The notes beneath the pieces are model-generated. The model was not told where the DNA came from, searched no databases, and saw only the letters and a list, made by a program, of their open reading frames with translations. 64,000 nucleotides of DNA from Phaseolus vulgaris (lineage: Eukaryota; Streptophyta; Magnoliopsida; Fabales; Fabaceae), in the NCBI RefSeq assembly GCF_000499845.2, contig NC_023756.2, positions 2,629,332-2,693,331 of the forward strand, written 5' to 3'. Of the stretch, positions 10,351 through 21,400 are shown one piece after another; within the stretch, counting starts at the first letter, position 1, and the number at the start of each line of letters is the position of its first letter. A program made the position numbers and the translations under genes.

Positions 10351-12083
10351 TATGATTTCAATATATATAAAAAATAATGCGTTTTTTTTTTCTTTTGATA
10401 TGAATTGTCAACTTTTGTTTACATTGTAATTAAAAACCGAATGAAATATATATAATAGTAATATATATATATATAGTCGGTTGAGGTATTTATTCATCAC
10501 TTCATTATTGTTTATATTTTTTATGTAATTTTTTATATTCATTATTCTATATTAAAAAATCATAACCCTTGTAATGTAGAAATTAAGTGTTTTGTTTATT
10601 GTTCATTTAGGGATAATTGATAGGTTAATTTTGATTATATATAATTGAATTTACAAATAATTTTGAACATTTTAAATATGTAAGTAATGAGCATAAGAAC
10701 TCTTAATCACAAATAAAAAATGTCTCTAAAACATTTTAAATATGTTTGCATCACTTCATTATCTTTTTTATTTTTTTTTATTTTTTTTTCTCTTTGGTTT
10801 AATGTTTACTCTCACTTTTCATTGAAATAATAAGTCCTCTTTGGGTCTTTCTCACAAAGATATATTGGCTATATAATAGCTTCTTTATGGGGTGAGCACA
10901 CATATATAATTCATTAAAAAAACTTATTTTCCATAATAGTAATCAATATTGTGGATTTTAGAGTTTAGGATTTTCAGTCATTAAGCTGTAGTTAATTATA
11001 AGTTTTATGGGATTTTTCGACTTAATTCAATTGACTCTTATGTAAAATACATGAAATCAAATCCAAATTAATTGTTGTAAATTTAAGCATTTAAGACTTT
11101 TTTACTAAAAGTTTAATAATAATACATTACACATTAGCTAAACAAATAAACGATCTATATAGAACATGAGCATAATCAAATTATTAATGCTTCAATTAAA
11201 ATAAAAATAAAACAAAACCTTTACCATGCAATATATGTAACCCTTTTACATAAGAAATAATTCCCCACCCAAGAAATGTATCCCATGTAGCAATGATAAA
11301 ATGAACAATGAATTAGGAAAGATAAGTAAAATGAATACAAACTAAAACAATTATCATATACTATTTTCTCTAGTGTTTTAGTCTAATAGAATTAATATAG
11401 CCTTGCAAAAAAATTTCAAGTTAAGTTCAAATTTATCTATGCTAATAGTTGAAGTTTGTGTATTGCTTCCCGTGTGAATAGAGTCAAAAGAGTAATTAAA
11501 AATAATTAAAGTCCATCTAACTCGAAAACAGAAGAATAACTAATGCAATTAATATAGTTTAAATAACCAGTTACTCGTGAAAAACACAAAAATAAATGTT
11601 TGAAATAATTAAATCTATTAATTTTCCAAAACTCAGCTAATTTTTCGGTCTTACTATTTTTCTGGTTTAATGAATGTAAGTTATGGTTGATGTATAGAAC
11701 TAATAATCATCCTTGTCATTATAACATGTTTTAGATTTTGTTTGCATAATAAGAAAGCACATAATATGTTCTTAATGACAAATAGATTATAGTTAGCTTA
11801 ATAAAGGAGTAAAACACCTTATCCTCATTTCCTCCTAAAATCTACACACCATCTCACTTTGATTTTTCAAAAGTTTTTGTCATTATAACATGTTTTAATT
11901 TTATATAATTTGTTCTTCAACGACAAATAAATTATAGTTTCTCTTCTCTCTATTTGTTTCTCTTCCAAGCAAGGTCTTATCTTCGTTTTACGGCATTTTG
12001 GTGACATAAATCTTCATGTTACCCATCCATATCTTCTCTAATTGTTTTTCCAATTCTGTCGTTTCTTATGCACTATGAACTTT
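10351..12083. other. Intergenic stretch; second copy of the 4.1-kb block
   Basis: No gene seen. 11508-11727 matches 4063-4245 in direct orientation. Two related words, GTCATTATAACATGTTTTA, at about 11716 and 11879, each followed by GACAAATA(A/G)ATTATAG, mark a small local duplication. Near 10458-10475 there is a short TA run. Confidence 0.45.
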
Positions 12084-12440
12084 TTTTATCGGTAAGAAAA
12101 AATAAATAAATATGAATCACTTTAGGAGTGACTCAACCCTTATACAAACCATAACACAATAAATTTCCACACCCCTTCCAAACAACCTAACCTTCACAAA
12201 CTTAGAACAACAAACAGTCCAACTAAAGAAATAAATCTTACAAAAGCTCACTTAATTGAAAACATACCAACCACAAGATCAATGTATCATTCAGAGTAAA
12301 AGAAACTAGCTGAAACAATTTTTGAAGTTATCAAATACCAAACCCTTAATTGTGCCAAAGTGATCACTTCCGAAAGGTCGACCACTCCACCTTGAAAAAT
12401 ATGTTTATTCCTGTGCTTCTAGATTTCACTAACTATAAGC
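12084..12440 (-). mobile_element. LINE-type 3' tail remnant
   Basis: The plus strand reads TTTTTATCGGTAAGAAAAAA, then AAATAAATATGAATCACTTT and AGGAGTGACTCAACCCTTAT. This is the complement of the tail also seen at 24415 (GTATAAGGGTTGAACCACTC ... TTATTGTCGATAAAAAA). The A-rich end with a varying body length fits a truncated non-LTR retrotransposon. No reverse-transcriptase motif remains here. Confidence 0.4.
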
Positions 12441-12992
12441 TCTCGAGTTGAGTTTTCTAGCTATGAATACTTCTTTATTTTTTTCTATCTCTTAAATTTT
12501 CTCCACATATCATATTCATCATAATTAGTTGGAAAATGTGAGAAAAAGAAAGATGTTCTAAGGATTGTTTATGATGATTAAAAAAAGGTGTTCTTAGAAA
12601 AAACCTTAAAAACTAGCTACATAGGATGAAAGTAAAAATAGATATGGATAACAAAAGATGAACACTAATAGTAATCGGTTGTTCATGTTCATATTAGTGA
12701 TATGTGTGTGTTTCTCTATATAGAAAAAGCAAGGTATATAGATATCGCAGATATTAGTTTGAAAATGATAATCATGAACATCGATTCAAATGTTTTTTTC
12801 CGCAATTGCGTTGTGCAATCACTTATTGCACTAAAAATCTAACTCAGAAGGAAAAAAACTCCTTCATCCTCAACAACAGTTTAAACACCAATATCATAAA
12901 ACCACCATAGTCACTGTATTGTTATAAATATGCAGCATAAAAACCATTCTCATCTCCCTCAGCTTCACTGGGTCGGAAATGTTGAGTACTCT

Positions 12993-14447
12993 TCATCCTT
13001 CAACAACATCCCCACAACCATGGCGAGCTAAGAATCTATTGAAACCCTCCACCAGATCTTCATTCTCCTCAAGAAGGATAGCAAGCTAGAGATTATATAT
13101 TTCAAAAGAGACAAAAGAGTGTAAACAATCAGCAAAAAATGTTTCGACATGAACATGAAAAAGAATCATAAAAGAAAAACCTAAATAGGGCAACATATTA
13201 CCTTACTTGAAACCTCACCAATGTCCTTAAGCCCTTCCTTGTACATTTTCAGAATTTCCAAGATTGAGTTGTAAACAGGCTCATCACTTTGGAATCGATT
13301 CTGTTGAAAGCAATGATAACCTATCAGTTAAAGCTAGCAGTCACCAATATCAGTAGAAATAGAAGTTACTGCATGAAAAGTTTTCCTTCACCTTTATCTT
13401 GTTCATGAACTTCACTTCTTCTTCTTCTGGTGCAGCCCTGTGAAGTGTTATCTCATAGTCCTTTTCTATGAAATGGTTGAAACCCAAAATCAGTTTTTTG
13501 TGCCCCTTTAAAATCTCCTTAATCCTCGCCACCAGACTAGCATAGTTAATCCTGAAAATAACATAACAAAACAAGAAAAAGCTCAGTTTCACAGCACCCC
13601 TCATAAACAGCACAAGAAGAATCATCAACTCAACCTATATATGGATCAAAACATCAATAAATAACTTTTGGAAGTAACCAAGAATCTACCTATTATTCCT
13701 GTAATCAACCAAGACTTGATGGAACATGTAAAACTTCTCCTTTTGGTCACGAAACTCATAGCTGAGTTTACGCACATAGCGAACGGCATCACGCACAGTC
13801 ACTGTCGGCATCTCGGAAGAAATTGCCGACCCACCACCGTCACCTCCATTGCCACTTCTACGAACTTTGTTTCGTCCACCATTTCCATTTCTACGAACTC
13901 GCTTTCGTCCACCATTGCCACTTCTACGAACTCGGTTTTGTCCAGAGCTTCACGCACACAAACCAAATACGTGTATATACACTTTCAAATACCATAAATA
14001 TTAACAAGGTATATAGCATGCTAATAACTACAACACATCAAATGTTCCTCTAGTAAAAGGTTGTTGTTTTTATGAGAGTTGACAAATATCTGAAATATTT
14101 CTTATTTATTTATTATTTTTTTTAATAAAAAAAAATCAAATGTTACTCAATTCAATGAATCAATTTCCAAAAAGGACTATCTTTAATACTTTCCTAGGAT
14201 GAAACAATTGAGACCACCACACATATATATATTCTACTTAGCAAAATTCATTCTAAAAAAAAAGATCAATTGTTTAGCCCTAACCTCACTGTAACGCATA
14301 TACTATTTCTTTGAAAAGCCATGATCTCATGAGATAATCCATTCCCAAAGTCAATTCTAGTCAAATTTAATGTTAAAACCCTAAGTAAAATGATAAAAGA
14401 ATTGAAGAACAGCATGCAAAAAGTGAAAAAACAAACCCGTTTTCCAT
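12993..14447 (-). CDS. Small SIN3-like protein with two PAH domains (predicted 206 aa)
   Basis: Five exons on the minus strand: 14447-14437, 13947-13690, 13551-13392, 13300-13202 and 13085-12993, ending in TGA. Phases match those of the fusion gene exon for exon, so the two are tandem paralogues. Residues 9-41 are three 11-residue repeats rich in Arg, Gly and Asn (units like RVRRSGNGGRK). These are absent from the paralogue and could act as a nuclear-localisation or nucleic-acid-binding tail. Residues ~55-120 form PAH1 (RDAVRYVRKLSYEFRDQKEK, then ARIKEILKGHKKLILGFNHF). Residues ~138-195 form PAH2 (NKIKNRFQSDEPVYNSIL, then EENEDLVEGFNRFL). Full SIN3 proteins exceed 1000 aa and carry HDAC-interaction regions. 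Plants also have short PAH-only relatives, and this fits that class. Likely nuclear; target unknown. Confidence 0.7.
13836..13934 (-). repeat. 33-bp in-frame tandem repeat in exon 2 of the SIN3-like gene
   Basis: Three direct 33-bp units (13934-13902, 13901-13869, 13868-13836) encode 11-residue repeats. They share GTTCGTAGAA and GGCAATGG or GGAAATGG cores. The period keeps the reading frame. Confidence 0.8.
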
Positions 14448-14553
14448 AGCAGATGCAGAAGAAAATAGGGCAAACAAAGAGGTGTCTGAAGGAAGATGAA
14501 ACAGCGCATTGTGTGTCAGTGTGTTTTAATGATGTTGGAAATGTGGGCGGGTC

Positions 14554-14660
14554 TTGTCTGAACCACTTCATTCTGTGGGCGGGTCCTAAAACCAAAATCC
14601 ACACGTTTTCTTTATTTTTTTTATTTATTTTTTCTTTGATGCTGTTCTGTATTATTTATA
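14554..14660 (-). promoter_or_regulatory. Putative promoter of the SIN3-like gene
   Basis: A TATAAATAAT box at 14660-14651 (minus) lies about 210 bp before the ATG. The block at 14554-14573 is shared with the fusion gene. On either side, GTGGGCGGGTC occurs twice (about 14543-14553 and 14576-14586), a GC-rich duplicate in otherwise AT-rich DNA that could be a transcription-factor site. Confidence 0.4.
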
Positions 14661-14669
14661 AATAAATAT

Positions 14670-15439
14670 AAAATAAGTCAAATTAAACAATATATTAACG
14701 TTATAAAACAGTCCTTATCTTGTAATTTTTTTAATCGTGTTTCTAGGATTTTGTAAAAATAGCATGTGTGTTCTAATGGTTTCAAGTTATCATAAATAAA
14801 CACCACAATAAACTTTACAAGGTCATGATTAAATTAAAAAAAAATCCTTTTAATTTAGGGTTCTTTTAAAACATTCTAAATTTAAAGACAACAATTGAAT
14901 AGAGAGTGAAAATATGCTATTAACTTTTTAAAAGAGTATAAGCAGTAAAGAATAGTTTTGTTAAAACAAAGTTGAAGTAAAAACTTTCCTTATTTATGAT
15001 TTCACTAGATTATAGGTTTTGGTTTTTATTTAGAAAATAAGTTGCCAATAAATTCTTTTAAAAAAGAATTTAGTATTGCATGCAATTATTTACATGATAA
15101 TAATAGCATTTTACTTGTTGTAATTACTAAATGATAATATTTATATTTACTGAGGAATATCATTATGTATATTCGTTAAAACTATTAAATGACACTTACT
15201 TTTATCTGTTATTCCATTTTTATTTTAATTCCGAAAATTAGGAAAATAAGAACTAAGATGATTTTCTAAGTCATTAAATTAATTGAGCTTCTTTAGATGG
15301 AATGATTGAACGATTTTATCATCTTACATGGATTTTCCATACTCAACTTCAATTACGTTGACAATGTATATAAAATTTACTGAGATATATCCAATACTCT
15401 TAAATACTAAAATGTAATCTTTCTAATTTTGTAACTAAA
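14670..15439. other. Intergenic, no gene seen
   Basis: AT-rich sequence with short frames only; nothing recognised. Confidence 0.5.
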
Positions 15440-16260
15440 TATAATTATAATATATTAAAAAATTCAACCATTTAAGATGCATAAAAAATTAACCATATAA
15501 TGCATAAAAAAAAATTTATATTACCATTTTCTTGATACTTTATCTCTTCTTCAATATATTTTTTTTTATCTTATCTTCTTTATAATTTACTGGACTTAGA
15601 AAATTTTCTTCTAAATATTCCTAAGTATTTTTTATTTCTTTATATCCTATAGACTTTATAAATTCAAATAAATTTCCTTTAGATTCTAGTCCTTTTCATG
15701 ATATCTTAAATGGAAATATTTAAGAAAAGGAATTTCTAAAATTATTTATCGAGTTATTTCTTTAGTTAAAATAAAATTGCTTTGATGTATAACACTTTCC
15801 TTTGTTGCAAATTACGTTGGATAACTTATATTGAACCTTTAGGTGAGTTATTTGATGCAAATAATTTTTGTAAGTTTTTTTTTGCATAATTATCGAGTTG
15901 GAATTAATTAGCCCTTTTCTTATATAGTTCAAATTAATTGGCTCCTGAATCTATTAAAGCTATAGATTTTTTGTGAAAAGCTTTTCCAATTTTTAATGCA
16001 ATCTGCACTTTCCATTTCTGTTGGCAGTTCTTAATTTGAGTTATAAAGTTCTCCTTTTCATCCATTGGGTTTAGGTTATATTTATATAATTTTCTTTGAT
16101 TTCCTGAATTTCTATTTTTATCATTCTAATTTCATTTTTAAGTGTTTGATTTCATTTTGTAAATCCTCTATAATTACTCGTTTATCTTTTAATTCTAACT
16201 GATTTGATATTTTTTGTAAAGTCATAACCTGTAAATTCTTTATTAGGGAGACACTTTCTA
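15440..16260 (-). mobile_element. Decayed protease-region remnant of a pararetrovirus-like element or retroelement
   Basis: Read on the minus strand, the stretch has a broken frame. First comes a charged, coiled-coil-like segment (about 16210-16110). Then a new ATG near 16066 leads to a retroviral-type aspartic protease active-site triplet D-S-G at about 15940-15955. A further hydrophobic block resembling the second half of such proteases follows around 15750. Several in-frame stops interrupt it, so it is inactive. The order coiled coil, short overlap, protease recalls endogenous caulimovirids. A Ty3-type retrotransposon is an alternative, since the reverse transcriptase that would decide is not visible. 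Confidence 0.4.
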
Positions 16261-16309
16261 GTGATATTAGGGGAATCATTATTAATGGGGAATACTAACT
16301 ATTATTGGA

Positions 16310-16490
16310 AATTTAAATTAGTTGATATCTAAATTAGTTTAAATAATTGGTAGCTAAAATCTTGGTAGATAATTAGATACTAATTTATAAACTATTTATC
16401 AATAATAGAAAATAATTTATATATACTAATAAATTTTTTAAATCTATAAAATAGCTTATGAATTTTACAATTTTAAAAAATAAATTAAAC
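16310..16490. repeat. Degenerate CACTA fold-back remnant
   Basis: TAATTGGTAGCTAAAATCTT and AGATACTAATTTATAAAC phrases match the family interior; the termini are missing. The ORF overlapping 16485-16670 has no recognisable product. Confidence 0.45.
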
Positions 16491-17394
16491 TTTTAAAAAA
16501 AATATAGAGATGAAAAAGAAGGTGGGAGGGTGAATGAAGAAATTGTCATTCAAATTTGGGATATGTTTTAGTATTGGCCCAATAAAGAAATTGTCTACAA
16601 TTTTTCTGCTGATCACACCGGTGGTGCATACCACAATTGGAAAATGCTTGGCAAATAAATAGTGCCACAAAAGTGCTATGATGACATGGGTGTCATTAGC
16701 AAATGGGTGTTTTTTTTTTTCTCTCCTTTGATCCTATATTTATTATGATGGATTGTTGATTTAATTTGATTTTAATGAGAAAAGATTAAATTCTTAAGTT
16801 TTTTTGATTTTTTTTATTGTAAATAAGTTATAGAACTTTATTGATTACCTCCTTATAAAATCATAATCATTTTAAAAACTATTGAAAGGAAAAACCAAAG
16901 TTATCTTAAAGGTATCTTATTTTAACTCACCTTCAAATTTAAATCATTAAGAACATATTAATAATTGAAATTAATCCAACAAAAAATCATTTATTGGGTT
17001 AAATCCAATTCTAATTTTTTTTTCTATAATGATATTTTTGCATACCCTTAAATTTTGAACTTTTAACTCAATATTACTACCCAATTTTATACGATTGTAT
17101 GGATAGTCCAACTTGGGAATGTAATAAATGTGAACTTATAATTTATTAAACATTTTTATTTTCTTATTTAAATTGTAATAAATATTTTTCACTTTTTGTG
17201 AATAATTATGATGTTATAACAAAATCATTTAGTTTTATAAATTGATAGATTACCTTATAGATTCATAGGTTATCATTTCCTAATTATTTTTAATTTTATA
17301 AGCCTATTGATAAAAACAAGACAATGACTATTGAATTTAATGAACAATTGATATTTATTAATTCTTGAAATTAGTATATGGGATAATTTTGAAT
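16491..17394. other. Intergenic, no gene seen
   Basis: AT-rich sequence; nothing recognised apart from poly(T) runs. Confidence 0.5.
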
Positions 17395-18070
17395 TTTAGA
17401 CAGCGGTCACTTTGCTATGTTAGTATACTTTAACTAGTTTTTCTTATGAAGTGCATTTGTCAATAATAGAATATAACTTTCATTCTCTCTATTTTATTTT
17501 CTTTTTGTTTTGTTATTGTCTTTATGTTAATTCTTGATTTCTATCAAAAGTTTGAAGATCATTCGATGGAGTCAAATTTCTCGCTTTAATCATTATTTTT
17601 TTTTTCATTAAATAAAACCATGTTCTTGTTTCAAAGTGTAGTGGAAGTTACTCATAATCATGTTCTTCACTCCAAAACTAAACATATGGAAAGGGATATC
17701 TTCTTTGTTAAAGGGAAAAATTTATCTAAGAAGTTTCAAGTTTATCATATCCTTGATGTAGATCAATGGGTCAATGCTCTTATTAAACATTTTTCTCCTA
17801 CTTTGTTTCTTTTCTACATTCCAAACTCAATGTTATTGACTCCATTTCTAATTTTCAATCCCATTAAGTTTGTTGGGACTATTAGTGCATGAGACAATTG
17901 TCACTTTTAGATAGATGACACTTTGTTATGTTAACAAACATCTGATTAAGAAGCAACTAGTTTTTCTTGTATAGTGAATTTTTTAATAATAAATACAATT
18001 TTTATTCTATTTGTTTTATGTTCTTGTTTTGTTAATCTTTTGTTGACTTCTTGATTTCTAGTAGAAATGG
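17395..18070 (+). mobile_element. Internally deleted Ty1/copia retrotransposon with LTR-like ends
   Basis: At 17629-17830 the plus-strand frame reads VTHNHVLHSKTKHMERDI, then FFVKGKNLSKKFQVYHILDVDQW. This is the C-terminal end of a copia RNase H domain (the family has an A-TKH-(I/V)E-D-FVR pattern). It is flanked by two similar stretches, about 17398-17545 and 17890-18066. They share (C/T)ACTTTG(C/T)TATGTTA, AACTAGTTTTTCTT and TTGATTTCTA words in the same order, as expected of old LTRs. Most of gag-pol is missing. No target duplication was identified, and the edges are approximate. Confidence 0.5.
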
Positions 18071-18463
18071 AAAAAATGAATGAGATTAGGCATATTAATA
18101 AATTTGTATCTTGAAAATAAAGTATATGACTTTCCTTAGTTTCAAGGGTAAACTCAAAATCTATATTTTAGGAGACTAAGACTAAAGACTACATATATTT
18201 AAGTCAAATGAAACTAATTATCATACAATTGATTTAAGCATATAATATGAGAAATTTAGAGACAACAACTCTTATAGGCCTTATCTTCCATCTTTGCCTA
18301 GTTTACTTTTCATCCATCTTTCTTAATTTACTTTCACTAGTTACAGCTCCATCACTCTTCTTTGTAGCTATCTTCCCTCAAGCCAAAGAAGAGGTTTAAT
18401 AGTGATCTCAAATGGATGTGACCACTTGGTTTGTTTTGGTTAGCTGATTTCATATCTGAAGCA

Positions 18464-21400
18464 TTAACCTTCATGCTTTGTTGGTCTTCTTTGTAAACTC
18501 ACCAAAGAGTAATAAGCTCCACTTGGTCCCTGAGCCAACAAAGATGAGTGAGTCCCTTTCTCCACCACTTTTCCCTTGTCTAACACAGCAATTAGATCAC
18601 AGTTTTGTATTGTGCTTAACCTGTGAGCCACCACCACACTAGTTCTCCCTACCATCACCCTGTCTAGAGCATCTTGCACCAATTTCTCTGATTGGCTATC
18701 AAGAGCACTGGTGGCTTCATCCAGCAACAACACTTCTGGGTTCTTCAATATGGCTCTTGCTATTGCAATTCTTTGCTTTTGACCCCCTGAGAGTTGCACT
18801 CCTCTGTCTCCACACCATGTTTCATAGCCCTCCTTTAGGCTTGAAATGAAATCATGAGCATTAGCTGCTCTTGCTGCTTCTATGATCTCAGTTTCATCAA
18901 CCTTGTTAGATGCTCCATATGCAATATTTTCCCTTATGGTCCCACCAAACAATGTTGGCTCTTGGCTTACCAGACCAATGTGCTTCCTAATTGACCTAAG
19001 GTGATATGATTTTATGTCTCTACCGTCTATGGTCACTATCCCTTTTAGGGGGTCATAGAATCTCTCTATTAGGCCTATTATTGTTGATTTGCCAGAACCA
19101 CTTTGCCCTACCAATGCTGTTGATTTGCCTGCATCTATTTTGATTGAGAAGCCTTGAAAGATCATCACATTGGGCCTAGCTGGGTATGCAAAATGGACGT
19201 CATGGAGCTCTATTTTCCCTGTCAATTTTTCAGGCTTGTACCCATCTATGTCATCAGGCTCAGTTTTTGTGTACCTATCTAGGATTGTAAAAACAGAGCC
19301 CACAGCATCAGCCCCTTTGGCAAGGTCATTGGTCATGCTGCCAGCATCTGCAATGACCCTACCTGTGCTCACCAAGATCATGAAAGTCTCAAACAATGCT
19401 TTGGCATTGATGACCCCTTGAAACACAAGCTTTCCTCCATACCAAAAGTCTAAGGCCCAAGTACAAAATGTAAGGCTTTGGGAACAGGCAAGACCAACAC
19501 CTGCAAACCATTTTTTTTTATCAGCAAGAGCTCATTCCACATATACAATCCAAAAAAAACCATCAAACATAAAGGCATAGGCTAACACCTGCAAACCATG
19601 ATTGGCGAATGCTTTCATGACTTGGTCCCTCTTGAGCCTTTTCAAGCATCTTTAGGATTCTCTCTTGGGAAGAAAATGCTGTGATTGTTCTAAGGTTGGA
19701 AACAGCTTCTGCAGCTATCTTGCTACTTTCATCTTGGGCCTTGATGGCCTTGCTAGACATGCTCTTGAGAAGGACACGTCTTGTGTAGAAGCAGGCTATG
19801 ATAATGGGTTGAACTGCTATCATAACAATGGCCAACCTCCATGCAATGACTAGGCCCATAGTGAAAGCTATCACCACTGCAGAAATGGTTTGCACCACTA
19901 GAGCCAATCTGTCTCCCACCAAAGACCTTACCTGTGAAATACAAAAGGTGAAAACTAAGTTATGAAAACAACAATTACAAAGATCAGTTAAGTCATAATT
20001 ACAATGCACACACAGATAACATTGGCCTAAGGAATGACAGTTGCTAAATAAGGACTAAAAAAGAATATTATTAGTAAAAGGAGCCACTGATTGCAGTGGA
20101 AAACAATGAAGAAAAACCTGCAAATTATGATCAAAAGAAGAAATGATCATTTACTTACAGAAAGTTATATGCAAATAAGATGGCATTTTTTCAGCACATT
20201 TTCTATTTCTTATAGATATTTGTCATTTATTTGTGTAAAATTTAGCACTAAATAGCATAGCCAAACCAAAATGTTATACATTTTTCTCTATACCCCACAC
20301 AGCCTAACTGATATTCAATTTGATGCTAATTTCATTGTTTCTGTATACATAAAAGTGTTTGGTCTTTATATGCTTGGAACAACATAAAAAGGCATGGTAG
20401 TAGTAAAGCAAAAACAGTTTAGGCCAAAATAATAATAAAAACATACCACATTGGCTTCTTTGGCAAGTCTAGAACAAACAGCACCAGTGGAATTTTCATC
20501 TTGATCGAACCATCCAACTTCAAAAGTGAGTATCTTGGAAAGCATTCGTTCTCTGATCCTTTTGGTTAGGTACTCTCCCATGTAAGCAAAGTTATAGTGT
20601 TGGAGGATATTAACCACCAAAGAGAACACAGCCAACCCCAGAAAACAAAGCGAGTAGATCCTGGTTTTCTCTTTTATCTCATCATGGTCTTGGAGAAAAT
20701 AAACAGATATCACAGACCCCATTGAAAATGCATACACAGGCTGTATTGCACCAAACAACACTGCATTCAAACACCCCATACATGCTTGCTTCCACTCAGG
20801 AACATTCAGTGCCAGCAATCTTCGAAAGGAGGGAAGTGGCAGCTTCTTATCTTCCACAACAACCTCTTCAACAACATCATCACCACCACCAACACGAGGG
20901 ATTGAGTTGGCAGAGCTAGACTGACTCACAAGAGAAAGCCTCCGGCTGCTTGTGTTGTGATTATCCTTGTTTGCTATGGATGATGATGAGGATGCAGGAT
21001 GAGGGTGAAAAGGGGTGTCTTCTCTCTCATCTTTTGCTTGTTGGAGAGAACCAGAGAGGTGTAAAGGCCATTGTCGTTCTGGATGAGTTGATGATGTGAC
21101 CCCATTTCCATGATCTTCCCACTTTGCACCACAGCAATCACATCTGCATTTCTTATGGTGGATAATCGATGAGCAATGATGATGGTGGTGCGCCCCACTG
21201 CTGCTTTGTCCAATGCTTCTTGCACTACTCGTTCGGATTCAGAATCCAGGGCACTTGTTGCTTCATCTAGCAAGAGAATTCGTGGCTTCTTTATTATTGC
21301 TCGTGCTATAGCAATTCTTTGCTTTTGTCCCCCTGACATTTGAATTCCTCTCTCCCCCACCTGAAAACAATATATATATCTATGAAATAAGGATCATTGG

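Noticed and set aside
13668..14053. Plus-strand ORFs with Thr/Ser or His/Phe repeats.
   Set aside because: They are antisense to the 33-bp repeat of the SIN3-like gene; the minus-strand frame has splice sites and PAH motifs.
19170..19421. Plus-strand ORFs opposite ABCB exons (also 24666-25240, 26777-27076, 20722-20919).
   Set aside because: Antisense shadows of well-supported minus-strand exons.
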